Shown here one piece after another: positions 25,667 to 38,262 of a DNA stretch of 64,000 bases. The position numbers and the translations under genes were made by a program. Location of the stretch: the NCBI RefSeq assembly GCF_030272615.1, contig NC_081412.1:344339870-344403869 (forward strand), written 5' to 3'. The notes under the pieces are model-generated. The model searched no databases, was not told where the DNA came from, and was given only the letters and a program-made list of their open reading frames with translations. Each line of letters begins with the position of its first letter. Positions within the stretch are counted from its first letter, which is position 1. The DNA is from Cryptomeria japonica (Eukaryota; Streptophyta; Pinopsida; Cupressales; Cupressaceae).

Positions 25667-25950
25667 ACGCGTCTGTGTCTGTTAAAACCGCGTCTGTGTC
25701 GGATAAATGCGTCTGTGAAGTACATAATAACGTCTGTGTTTTTATCAGCGTCTGTGTTGAACAGAGACACGTCTGTGTCTAGAAATAGCGTCTGTGAAGT
25801 ATACAGGAGCGTCTGTGTCCACAATTGCAAAAAACTGTTACAGTCCCGACAAACATCAACAGGAAAATCTCATAATCGCGTCTGCATCAAACAGAGTAGC
25901 GTCTGTGTCTTAAAACCGCGTCTGTGAAGTATACAGAGGCGTCTGTGTCA
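25667..25950 (+). repeat. A-specific motif array, leader block 2 (GCGTCTGTGTC)
   Basis: About twelve copies, including GCGTCTGTGTCTGTTAAAA, GCGTCTGTGTCGGATAAA and GCGTCTGTGAAGTA(C/T)A. Neighbouring copies alternate between a TGTGTC and a TGTGAAGTATACA form, giving a higher-order repeat of about 80 bases. Confidence 0.85.
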
Positions 25951-26437
25951 GGATTTGAAAAATTTTAACAGTCAAACAAACAAAGAAATCAGTTTCGGCA
26001 TACTTGAGCTTCCTAGGTCGTCTCTTCAGGTTTCATCTAGCATTCAGCCTGTTCTAAGGTCTCACATAGTCCATCATTGCTTCACATCTCATTTTACATT
26101 CGTACTTGTCTAAACTTGAGTCAAAAGGTCACTTGCTTGTCCTCACTATACTTTGTCAACACACTACATACTACTACACTTTGCTAAGTGGTCCCTCATC
26201 AAGGTTTCTTACCTTTGGGTCTCATTTGGTCTTACTTAGAGTCAAGGTCAGCTTACCTCATCAAGAGAAACTATCCTCTCTTTGGAAGTCACACCTACTC
26301 TACTACATACATACTTGGTCTTACACTTTGGACATTGCAAGTAAACTTCAGATTCATTTACACTCCATACAACTCTTGGTCTTCCATACTCTTGTCATTT
26401 TCGTCTAGTCTCTCACATATTGCTAAACACCTAGTTC
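25951..26437 (+). other. End of the A leader before gag
   Basis: Noncoding, CT-rich, with many CACTTG/CTTGTC words. The frames at 26106-26445 lack homology to anything here and are not called. gag begins at the first ATG that matches the MVETR start seen in the relatives. Confidence 0.5.
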
Positions 26438-29400
26438 ATGGTTGAAACCCGTCTTCAAAAATCTAGGAGAAAAGCTAAAGAAGCTCAAGGGTCCGTAAAC
26501 ATGAGTTCTTATGAGTATGACAATGATGTCTTCTACAATCCTGAGCACACTACATTACCAGACATGAATGTTTATAGACACAATCCAAATGTGGAAAGCG
26601 CAAACGCTATACACAACGCTACACACAATGATAATATGGACAATTCTTCAATACTATCAGCAGACATACAAGAGTCTATAATGGATCCTCAATTCAATAG
26701 ATTGGTTGAAGAGATAATGAGGAGAGATCGTCAATACTTTCTAAATATGATGGCACAAAGTGGAGCTAAAATACCACATGATTTTGACTTATCTCAACTT
26801 ATGGAAAGTAGACCTTCACAACAAACTCAACCAAATAGTGGAGGACCAAATAATATGATGCCGGAGTCACCATCAGTTTTGCTTCAGAAACCAGCAATCC
26901 CACATACACAAGCTCAAATGCATGATACTTACACTCAAAGACCATCATGGAGGCCTTATGTTCAAACACATGCTCAAGATATGGGTCAACCAAGACAAAT
27001 GGATACTCAAGGACTTCCTCAAAATTTTGACACAAGGAGACCTCATGCCAAAATTGGGGGCAACACAATGGAAAATGAAAGCCCTATTGAATATGGTTTA
27101 TACACACAAAACAGATATGGGGTCCCTCAACAAGAAATTATGCCAAGTGCTCCATACATGTTGCAACAATATAGACCTCCATATGGACATGTCTACGATC
27201 AGTATCATCCATATATGCAACAAGCTCCTCCTCAAATGGGTGTTTCAAACATGGGGTATGCTACAAGAAATCAATCTCCTCCCAAAAATAATTTGGAGCA
27301 ACAAATTAGAGATCTACAAAAGAAAGTGGAAGACATGGGCACATCAAAACCCACATATACTATGAGAGATATATGCCCTTATCCCTTTGATAAGAGCATT
27401 CCAATGCCTCCATTTCCTCCACACTTTGCAACGCCAAAATTTGACAAATATAGAGGGAGAGGAGACCCCAAGGCACACATAAGACAATTCTTCACAGCTT
27501 GCATTGAGGTAGCCGCAGAAGAAACATACTTAATGAGGTTGTTCCCATAGAGCTTAGGAGATCAAGCAATGGAATGGTTTTCTCAATTACCTCCCGGTAT
27601 TAAGTCATGGGGCGACTTGGCAGAGGCATTCATTCAACATTTCTCTTACAACATTGAAACAGATGTCTCAGTTACTACCTTGTGCAATACGAAACAAAAA
27701 GAAGGAGAATCTTTTGCGTCATTTTTACAAAGATGGAGAAACTTAGCTAGCAGATGCTCTTGTGAGATCCCGCAAAAACAAATGGTGGAGATGTTCACAC
27801 AAAATGTTAACAAGGCTATTGGCTATGATCTCAGAAAAGCTTGTTTGTCTACATTTAAGGATGTCATTGAAAAGGGCCTAGCAACAGAAAAGGTCTTAAT
27901 TGAACAAGGAGTTATCAAACTATTCAAAGAAAACAAAGAGGACTTTAAGGGAAAGGACAAACCAAAATTTTGGAACAAGAACAAGAACACAGTTAGTGAT
28001 GGTGTTGTTGACGCCAACACAGTGAGACCAAAGTTCATCTTTTCTGGATCAAGTTCTACCAACAATCAAGTGAACAATCAAACGGCTGCTAAACCACGAA
28101 GGAAATATACTCCATTGGGAGAACCACTTGAATCAGTATTCAAAAAGCTTGTAGCAAACAAAGTGATCACGGTCCCAGATTTTCCTCCATATGAACCAAA
28201 GGTAAAACCGAATTGGTGGAATGATGATGAATATTGCGAATTTCATAAGAGCAAGGGTCATAAGACAAGTAATTGCCATCGATTGAAAAACATTGTACAA
28301 GATCTCATTGACAGAGGAGATATTGAGATTGAGGGACATTCATCTAACCAAGAGCATGAGGTGTTTAAGGAACCATTCCCAAAACATGACAAAGGAAAAG
28401 GCAAAGTCACAGATGATCAAGCCAACTACACCAGAACATCTTACAATTATGATTCCACTATTAATCACATCTCAATGGACAATCATATTTCTACCATTAC
28501 TATCAAAAATAAAAATCCTGAGAATCCTCCTCAGCGACCTAAAATTGTCCTAAAGGGTGTAGGATCTTCGTCCACATCTACCTCTGAATGTCATGTTACA
28601 ACCCGTCGAGGTAAGATCACATTGCCAGGTACCTCTACCAATAATACCAATCTTTCGTCAACCAAGCCTGAGTACGACCTTGTAGAGCAATTAGGGAAAA
28701 CACCCGCACTCATCTCTATTCTTGAGCTCTTACGTATATCTCCTGCACATAAAGCTATCCTTGATAAAACCTTGAGAGATACTGCTGTCCCTACTGATCT
28801 AAACGTGGACCAGTTTCAAGCCATGGTGGGATACCTATCCGTTCCACACTCCCTCACATTCACAGAAGCCGATGACGCCTCCATAAGTCAGCCTCATAAT
28901 GCACCTCTACATATTGAAGCCTTCATACATAAACACCGAATAAAACGAGTCCTGATAGATGGAGGAGCAGGTCTTAATATTTGTACATTGAGCACCATCA
29001 GACAATTGGGATATTCTGACAAAGCTGTGAATGCTACAAACCAAATCACTATTAAAGCTTATGATGATGAAGAGCGTTCGTCCAAGGGCATGGTCATCTT
29101 ACCACTCAGAATAGGGCCAGTCACAAAGGACGTGATTTGTCAAGTCCTGGATCTAGACCTCACGTATAACATATTGCTAGGACGCCCATGGATTCATGAA
29201 ATGAGAGCGGTCCCATCAACATATCATCAGTGCATAAAATTTCCTCATAATGGAGTCGAGGTAACGGTCAATGGTGATCCAAATCCATTCATATATTGCA
29301 ATAACTTGAGATCACATACTGAGACTATCATTCCTAGAAATCGTGAGGCTACTCCTTCTTCAGCATATATTGATCCTAAGTCATTAAAGCCCTCGACATC

Positions 29401-32400
29401 CAAACAAGGTGAACTTAGAGCCAAGTTTCAAGACAAAGGCATGGGAGAATACACTCTGAATCAAACAATGTTCTTACGACAAGTCATGAACTCCCCCAAG
29501 GAATATGGGAGATCACATCCTAATAAGCAAATCTCCATCATGCTACTCAAATGGGATCCTACTGTCTTTCAAAAATGGGGCGAACTAGAGGAAGAAAATT
29601 TATATAAAATGCTATATAAGGACGCTGAAGATGATACACATGATCAAATTATAATACCCTGTGAAAACTATGGCAAAGGTTTCAAAATTCTACAAAGATT
29701 TGGGTATGATGGAAAAAGTCCTCTCGGACTACGCAAAGAAGGTGTCATGGAGCCTTTACAATCTGAGCTAACTACAAGAAGGGAACGCTCCAAGGGGCTT
29801 GGTTTTCTAAATCCCAAGATTCACAACAAGAGAACAAAACAGATATGGCGAGTCAAAGTGGCTGAAGTTCAACAAGAAGATGACTATTCTACAGACTCCA
29901 ATGAGTGGGAATGGGGTTCAGACAAATCCTCCAGCGACTATGAACTCAATGAGACATTTAGAGAGCCAGATGAACCTACAGAGGAGGAGGAGTTTTACAA
30001 GAAATTCAGAGTTGTTCAAGAACTGACCCATAAGGATCCCACACAAGCTTCGTTTCAAGGCCCTAGGTCAGGATCACATAGGATGAGGACACCTGTCCCT
30101 GAGGGTGCTACTAGTGATGATAATTTGGACTCACTCACGATCGAAACTGATGAGGAGAGTGCCATTGACAACCTCGATGACTATCTTGACATACCTGAAT
30201 ATAACCACATCTTCACTATTAGCCTTGCGGACTCTAAAAACACTAAAGACCTTCCCCTCGTTCACCCCCAACTCATTGACTGGGATCAGGATGGACCACC
30301 ACAGCTTGATACATTTCAAAATGACGAAGCTATTGTTGATTATCTTGGCATTCGCGAAGATCTTCCTCTTGGAGACCATAAAGCAGGATACGCCATAGAG
30401 CTTAATAACATGGCATACTTTGGTGAGGGTGTCGGGTCTTCTAGTTGCAAAAATGTGAAAATAAAAACAAAACAAGGGTCTTATGGCGAAAACCACACTG
30501 TGGCGCTATCTGACTCTAAAAAAGTAAAAAGAAAGGACGTATCTGAGGGTGAAAACCTCTCTGAGGCGCCCGAAGATGGAAGGCTTGACATTCTCCCAGC
30601 ATCATACGAGGAAAAATCATCCATGTTGGTAGAGGAGACTATAAAGACAAACATTGGTACAGCAGAGGTTCCACACAACATATTTTTGGCTCAATCATTG
30701 ACAGAGACCGAGAGAGCAAAATTCATAAGCTTCTTTAAGGAACGACAAGTCAACTTCGCATGGTCTTATGCTGATATGCCTGGACTAGACCCTGATTTAG
30801 TAATGCATCATTTAACAGTTAAACAGGGGGCAAAACCAGTAAAGCAGAAATTGAGGAAAATGCATCCACAAGTGGCATTATTAGTCAAGGCAGAACTGGA
30901 GAAATTACTAGATGTCGGATTCATACGCCCAATTGATTATCCTGAATGGATTTCCAATTTAGTACCTGTCAGCAAACCAGATCGCAGCATCCGAATATGT
31001 ACAGACTTCAGGGATATCAACAAGGCTTGTCCGAAGGACGATTTCCCATTACCAAACATTGATTTAATTGTTGATCTCACAGCAGGCCATGAGATGTTAT
31101 CTTTAATGGACGGATTTTCTGGATATAATCAGATCAGGATTGCACCTGAAGATCAACATAAAACATCATTCACTTGTCCATGGGGAACCTTCTGCTGGAA
31201 TGTCATGCCCTTTGGGCTGAAAAATGCAGGTGCCACGTATCAACGAGCCATGACTACTATCTTCCATGATCTCATGCATGTAACGGTGGAAGATTATGTC
31301 GACGACCTTTTGGTTAAATCAATAGATAGAAATACACACTTGGACATACTTTCAGTTGCTTTTGATAGGCTGGAAAAATACAAGGTAAGATTAAACCCAA
31401 AGAAATGTGTCTTTGGAGTAACCTCCGGGAAGCTCCTAGGATTCATTGTGTCTAAAAGAGGAATAGAAGCTGATCCAGCAAAAGTCAAGGCTATCTTGGA
31501 CATGCCGCCACCCAAGAATATCAGTCAACTTCGGTCTTTACAAGGGAGACTCCAGTCCATACGAAGATTCATAGCACAACTTGCAGATAAGTGCAATCCT
31601 TTCCAGCACCTGCTACACAAAAACATTAAGTTCAAATGGGATGAGAACTGTCAACAGGCTTTTCAGGCACTTAAAGACTATCTTTTGAACCCGCCAGTTT
31701 TGATGCCACCAATTCAAAATCAACCATTGCTACTTTACATATCAGCTACTCCAACAGCACTGGGGGCACTACTAGCATAGCAAATACCTGACGGCAAGGA
31801 AAAAGCAGTCTACTATATCAGTCGCACATTGGTGGGATATGAGCTAAACTACACTCCAATTGAGCGTGCATGTCTCGCTGTGGTCTTTGCTTCACAAAAA
31901 TTATGACATTATATGCTTACTCACAAGACTAAGTTGATTGCCAGAATTGATCCACTAAAATATCTTCTCAACAAAGCTACACTTACTGGGCGGCTGGCCA
32001 AGTGGGTAATGATTTTGAGTGAATTCGACATTGAATACGTGGACAGAAAAGCCATAAAAGGACAAGCCATCGCAGATCAATTGGCAGATGCTCCCATGAT
32101 AGATGATGTTCCTCTACAGTCAGAATTTCTAGATGAGTCCATTCTAACAATATCACCTGCAAAGCCATGGCAACTATACTTTGATGGCTCATACACACAG
32201 CACGGGGCAGGAGCGGGTATACTCTTTATAACTCCCCAAGGCGATTCTATACCAAAGTCATACCGCTTATCATTTCCTTGCACCAACAATATAGCGGAAT
32301 ACGAGGCATTAACAACGGGGCTAAGAATTGCAGTTCAGTGGAAGATCCAGGAACTTTGTGTTTTTGGCGATTCTCAACTTGTCATCCGTCAAGCAACTGA

Positions 32401-33916
32401 TGATTATCAAACAAAGGATGAAAAGCTAATGCCTTACAAACAACTGGTAGATGACCTGAAACAGCACTTTGCAAAGATAGAGTTTGAGCAGATACCAAGA
32501 GAACAGAATCGTGCTGCTGATGCCATGGCTACAATTGCTTCGCTCATTGATTTACCGCAAAATGAGACTCGCTATGAGTTCCTGGTTGACAACTTGCTGA
32601 TTCCGTCATATGAGATCACTCCTACGGAAATGATATGTGTTGTTGGTCCTGAATCCCAGTTATATGGTTCCATATTCACGTACCTTCGCGACAATATCTT
32701 ACCTCCCGATTTATCGAACAACCAACGCCACACTTTCATTCGCCAATCCTCCCGATACGTTATCATAGCTGATATCCTATACCGACGAGGTCTAGATGGC
32801 ACCCTCCTTAGATGTTTAGAGAGTGACAAAGCTCAGATTGCGTTACGAGAAGTACACGAAGGGATATGTGGTCCGCATACTAGTGGTCCTACCTTGGCCA
32901 AGAAACTCATCAGGACTGGATACTACTGGCCTACTATGGAAAAAGATGCATATCAGTTTGTCAAGAAGTGTAAGCAGTGTCAAATTCATGGAGACCTCAT
33001 ACACGCACCAGCACAAGAACTACAGCCACTTGCCTCTCCTTGGCCCTTTTGTCAGTGGGGACTCGATCTCATAGGCAAGATTCACCCTCCTTCTTCCAAC
33101 GGACATAAATTCATTATCACAGCCACAGAGTATTTCACAAAGTGGATTGAAGCCGTGCCTCTCACGCAAGTTACTGGGAAACAAATCGCTACTTTCATCC
33201 TGAACTACATCATTTGCCGATACGGGATTCCTACTTCCATTATCACTGACAACGGGCGTCCTTTCAAGAACCAGGATGTTCGTGAACTCTGTGAGCGCTT
33301 CCATATCTATCATCGTTTCTCCACACCATATTACCCCCAAGGTAATGGCCAAGCTGAGGCGTCTAACAAAACAATTCTCAAAATACTTAAAAAGACAGTC
33401 GACGACGCTGGCCGTAACTGGCATGTCCAACTCAATCCCGCACTTTGGGCCTATCGTACCAGTGTCCGCACACCTACAGGATCTACACCCTACTCACTTG
33501 TCTACGGTGCTGAAGCCATCTTGCCTATTGAGGTCGAGTTACCTTCTTTACGGGTCTCTTTGAGAAACATAATCGACGACGAAGACTACAGGGTCTCTCG
33601 CTTACAAGAACTAGAACTCCTAGAGGAACGACGACACACTGCTTTTAATCATCTCAAGGCTTACCAACAAAGGATGAGTCGCAGTTACAATCACAAGGTC
33701 AAGCCTCGCACATTTGAGGTAGGTGACTTAGTCCTCAGAGAGAACCCCAAAAATCAGCAAGACAGAGATAAGAAGGGCAAATTTGAACCCAACTGGCTTG
33801 GTCCTTACATCATCACAGCAGCATATGGATCTGGGGCATATCAGCTCTCTACTACAGAAGGTGAATCCTTGGAGGATCCTATCAACAGCATGCACCTTCG
33901 CAGGTTCTACACATAA
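26438..33916 (+). pseudogene. Element A gag-pol polyprotein, single frame with three stops
   Basis: One frame of 2,493 codons starting MVETRLQ. Gag capsid domain at about codons 335-470 and Tat-type zinc knuckle from Cys600 (CEFHKSKGHKTSNC). Protease with IDGGAG (Asp841) and a G-patch-like module at about 1075-1125. Reverse transcriptase with Asp1558 (LMDGFSG) and YVDD at 1620-1623. RNase H near 1745-1870 and archaeal-type RNase H starting FDGS (Asp1916). Integrase with HHCC zinc site (His2140, His2147, Cys2178, Cys2181), catalytic Asp2210, Asp2271 and Glu2307 (D-x35-E), then a C-terminal FEVGDLVLRENPKN domain. Stops: TAG at 27548-27550, inside the capsid domain; TAG at 31778-31780 and TGA at 31904-31906, both inside RNase H. 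There is no frameshift. Role when intact: particle formation, reverse transcription and integration. Confidence 0.95.
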
Positions 33917-34012
33917 GCTCTTTTTGAGTATCCTAATTCAAAAAAATCAAAAAATTTCAAAAAAATTCAAAAATTCAAAAAAAAAAATCATAAAACAAAA
34001 AAATCGTTACTT

Positions 34013-34162
34013 GGTGAAAACCTGGCAAACAGGCGCCTTGTGACAACAAAAAAACTGAAAAATTGAAAAAAGTAAAGAGAAATAATTTTGTCCAACGGTG
34101 AAAACCACTTCGGTGGCGCCCTGGGCAAGTACCATGGTGAAAACTGGGTCACCAGCGCCATG
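34013..34162 (+). ncRNA. Post-pol hairpin triplet of element A (AAAA-bulge type)
   Basis: Three consecutive predicted hairpins begin about 100 bases after the pol stop. H1 34013-34037: outer GGTG / CGCC, bulge AAAA, inner CCTG / CAGG, loop GCAAA. H2 34097-34120: same outer strands and bulge, inner CCAC / GTGG, loop TTCG (a stable cUUCGg tetraloop in RNA). H3 34133-34162: outer CATGGTG / CGCCATG, bulge AAAA, inner CTGG / CCAG, loop GTCA. The inner stems differ in sequence but stay paired, which argues for selection on structure. Confidence 0.7.
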
Positions 34163-35602
34163 CGTAGAGACTTTGCTCCTCCCTCTTTCAGGATTCTCTT
34201 TCATCTTTCACTTTGCACACACTCACAACCTATTCGTTCACAATGAACTTACCCAGTCCCATCATGGCTTGTTATTGATCTACCTAAGATTGGTTAGCCA
34301 TTCATAATAACCCTCCCTTTTCACTCCCTTTCCATCCATAATAAATCAGATCCTATCTGTGACTACGGCCAATTCCTACGTCTAGTAATGGGTGTGGAAC
34401 TGAGAACATCACATGCTTCAAGGAGTATAGTTTCTTTCAGCTTTCTTCAGTCTATTCGCGCACAATTCGCAATAAAGCAACATCTGCATCGCCAGGTCCA
34501 TAATAAAGTTCCATTTTCTCCGCAATAAAGTATCAGTTTCATGGATTCAGTCAGTTTCAGATGAGACACAGCAGCAACAATGGGCTTCAACAAAATTAAA
34601 TCTTTCAACAGACTCAGACAACATATGGTTCAGTGCTATCTATCCTTTTTGTGAAAGTGAACATTGTGACCACAATCGAATAAGACTTAAACAAGTGACA
34701 AGAGACACAAACTTGAAGACTACAGTGGATGTTGGTGTCGAGTCTTGGTTTTCTTTTGATTTTATCTTTTGGTGACATGTCTTTTAGCTTTTCCAGGATG
34801 TCTTTGACTAGAAAGGCGAGGATGGGGTATCGTCACCCATTTTCTTTTGCTGTCTGTGGATTGTCTTTTAGTAATGCTATGACTTGTCCAAGGATATGAG
34901 GACACTGTGAGTCTAGTATGAACTGGGGCATTCCTTGTTTGTGACTGTCTTATCTCCATGCAAACAGGTACAATGACTTTCTAGGTCGAACAAATGCCTC
35001 GATTGTCATAACCTATTCTGCCATAATAAAGCTCAATGATGATAACGCACAAGAAGCTCTTTCACATTCATATCTTTTGTCTTCCATCCCCCTTTCTTGA
35101 TTGACTTCCATTGTCCTTCTCAAGTCCGCGTAGCTTGCTATCACATGACTGAGTATAATGACACACCAAAAACATTTGCATTTCATATAGTTGCACCTAC
35201 ATTACCACATATAAGCATTTCATACATACATATAGATATCACAACTGCATCACATCCTGCACACAACACCTGTTAGCACAATTTACATCTGTATTATCAT
35301 ATTCATCTACATTACATACATTCACATTTACATCATGCATCACATATACAACATAAAAGAACAAAAATATATTGCATTGCATCATATAAGCATCCATATC
35401 ATAAAACATGTATCACATAAGAACATCTCATCACATAAGGTACACATGCATATAGCTGCCGCAAAATGAATCATCTCATATATAATCAAAAGTGTCATGA
35501 TACAATGATGTCAAAAGAATCATATGGCTACAAAAGAATCACCCGCAGGTGTCTACAATACAACAATGGTACATATACTGATACAATGGGAGCCCACTAT
35601 AG
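34163..35602 (+). other. Element A region between gag-pol and the antisense gene
   Basis: Noncoding; no supported gene on either strand. It contains CATA/ACAT-rich low-complexity sequence at 35160-35480. It should carry the converging 3' ends of the sense and antisense transcripts, but I cannot assign polyadenylation sites. Confidence 0.5.
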
Positions 35603-37593
35603 CTATGAGGAACTCCCTCCCTCGGAGCCGCCTCGCCTCGACGGAGTCTGAGTTATAGATGGCCCCGCCCCAGGATCCCCCTGTCCCTCTGGTGGTGGTG
35701 GAGGCCCCATGACTCCACCGCTGGATGCCTGTCTCCTGCGGCTCCCTCCCATAGCCGTCGCTGTGCGCGATGATCTCTGGAAGCTCCTAGCCCGCTGCTC
35801 TGCTGGCACGGCTACATAGTATAGATCCCTCCAGTAGGCGATCTCCTCTCCAGCTCGCAAAACATATGCATAGCCTGCCCCTGCATCCTCTGCTGCCCGC
35901 CTCCCTGCCCTCAGAGCTGTCTCGGCCTCGGTATATCTCTAGATGGCCTGATCCCTCTCCCGCTCTGTATCTCGGACCCTGATCCTGAGGTGGTTCCTCT
36001 CTCGAACCAAATCCTCAATCTCATCTGCCTGGCCCTGGCAGATCTCCCGCAGCCTAAGCACCTCATCCTCCTCAGAGTCTCCGCTCTCCGTCCCTGCCTG
36101 TGACTCCTCCTCTACAGGTGCCTGTCCCTGTGCCTCTGCCTGCACCTGTCCCTGTGCCTGTATAGGTACCTGTGGCTGTACCTGTCTCTGTCCCTCTGGC
36201 TGCACCTATCTCTGTCCCTCTCTGGGACCCTGTGCTGCTGGCACCTGTAGGGGCAGTCCACCCCGTCCTCTCACCACTGGAGCTGCTCTCTCCTGACCTC
36301 CCTCCCTCCGAGGTGCTACCCGTCTCTCTCCCACCACTCCCCTCCGCCTCCGCCGGCCCCTACCTCCATCCCCTCCTCCATCATCATCCTCTCCTCCACC
36401 CTCTCCATCCAGTGGCTCCGCTGGATCTGTCAATCTAGGAAATGGATGCTCTGCCTAGTACGTAGAGTACTCTGCGTCCATCCCTGCATCATCTACCTCT
36501 GGCCACATGTCCCATGGCATCGGCATCGTCTCAGCTAACTGCATCACTGCCTGATCATATGATAGCAGTGGGCCAAACTGCACCTGATCTCTGACAGTAC
36601 GGGCATACATGCCCGAGCCTTGTGGCATCCTCTGAATCCTGCCAAACTGCCTACATACCCTGTCCACCAGCTGTCTCTCTAATATATAGGGTGTCCGCCC
36701 AATCAGGTACCTACTCCGGAAGGTGTAGGGCAACTCTAATGCATCATCCTCCCACTCCTCGCACCCCAGGTACGGCCTCCAGATCACCATGTCAATGTCA
36801 TCAATGACTCTCCTCCAGTGCTCCAATCTCCCAATCCGAGGCTGGGATGTAATCATGGCATACAAATGAACAAAACTCTGTCCCTGTCCTTTGCCTCTGA
36901 AATGAATCGGCCTCGTCACTGGCAGATGCTCGTAGGCCCACACCTGCAATAGAGTCACACCGCAGCCCAAACCCACTGATCCATGGTATACAAACTGATG
37001 CAGCTCATAATACAAATGTGCTAGGACACATGGCCCCCATGCATACCTAGTGTGCTCTGCCATCAGCGTCTCCAAGGCCCCTCCCCAACCCACTGCCAAT
37101 CCTCGTGTGGCCCTGTCTGGACACAAATATCCACTGATGACTCCTCCAACAACTGCCGGCAATGCTAATCCTGTGGCAGTCATGGTATCCCAGGCTACAT
37201 GACCTGCTCGCATCTCCAACTCAGGATCCTGAAAAACCCGTCTCAAGGCCTCTCTGTCACCGTCACGGTCGTAGGGGATCAACTCTCCATCAATGGGGAC
37301 ATGTAGTATCCTGTACACATCCTCCAATGTCACTGTCATCTCACCCATCGGCAGGTGAAACGTGCATGTCTCCGAGTGCCATCTCTCCGCCAACGCAGTC
37401 AGCAACCCCATGTTTGCCTGAAACTCGGGCACATAGAGCATATGTGTGAGACCCATCTCCTCAACGGAAATCATGTCCTGGATAGACAACTCTGGTCGTA
37501 GTCTCTGAGTCGACGGGAATCTCTCTCGTGACTCCAACATTGGTAAATACTCCTGCAGTCAAGCAACTCAATCTTGTCAGTTATCGTGGCATT

Positions 37594-37915
37594 CACTGTT
37601 TATCACAAAATGCTACTTGCTACCTAAATGCATATGGCTATCTACCCTAGTGACACTCACTGTTCATCACAAAGTGTTGCTATTTATCCTAGTAGTGCTC
37701 CCTGTTCATCACAAAGTACTACGTGTGTGACATTCCCTGTTCATCACAAAGTGTCACTCACATTCGCACTCCCTGTTCATCACAAAGTGCTGCCTATCCT
37801 GGTGCTCCCTGTTCATCACAAAGTACCTTGATCTATCCTAATCTTCCTAGAGGACCTGCTTGAGTGTATCCTCTCAGCAGCTTATCCAATCGACAGCGTA
37901 TGTTCATCACAGAAC
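37594..37915 (-). repeat. Tandem repeat in the A antisense intron (TGTTCATCACAAAGT)
   Basis: About seven copies of CTCCCTGTTCATCACAAAGT or close variants at roughly 37594, 37660, 37702, 37738, 37778, 37809 and 37903 (spacing 31-94 bases). It lies in the intron next to the acceptor. I know no function for it. Confidence 0.8.
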
Positions 37916-37982
37916 TGCCGATTTGACCTAAAAGACTACAACAATGCATTTACACACACAAACGCACTGTTTCAACACAAAC

Positions 37983-38262
37983 GCACTTTTAACTCTTAAA
38001 CGTGCTTATAGACTGCATACACGCGCTTCTGCGACACAGACGCGCTTTCTGAACACAAACGTGCCTATACCAGACACAAACGCGACCAGGGAACACAGAC
38101 CTCCCTGCATGACATAAACGCTCCTAAAAATCACAGACGCTGCTACATTTCACAAACGCGTCCGCAATCAACACAAACGCGGTTCCAGGCACAGACGCGC
38201 CTGGATCCGACACAGACGCGCCTGTTGGACACAGACGCGCCTGGCGCTGACACAGACGCGGT
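37983..38262 (-). repeat. A-specific motif array, antisense-intron block (GCGTCTGTGT on the minus strand)
   Basis: On the plus strand it reads as repeated ACACAGACGCG / ACACAAACGCG (at least ten, including three near 38200-38255). On the minus strand, which is the sense of the PMD transcript, it is CGCGTCTGTGT, the same word and orientation as in the gag-pol leader arrays. It sits 120-400 bases downstream of the exon 1 donor. Confidence 0.85.

Noticed and set aside
24231-25950. Regular GCGTCTGTG repeats considered as a CRISPR-like array
   Set aside because: Repeat length is about ten bases, spacing is irregular, the host is a plant, and no cas-like genes are present.
27548-27550. Programmed read-through of the A stop codons
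   Set aside because: The stops are inside the capsid and RNase H domains and not at a gag/pol boundary, and C has sense codons at these places.
34013-34160. Post-pol hairpins as a rho-type or other bacterial terminator
   Set aside because: The stems are short and interrupted by the AAAA bulge, no U-tract follows, and the setting is eukaryotic.
35939-36438. Plus-strand 88-codon frame 36172-36438 and similar
   Set aside because: It is the complement of the Gln/Gly/Arg-rich part of the antisense PMD exon. The homology to B is on the minus strand.
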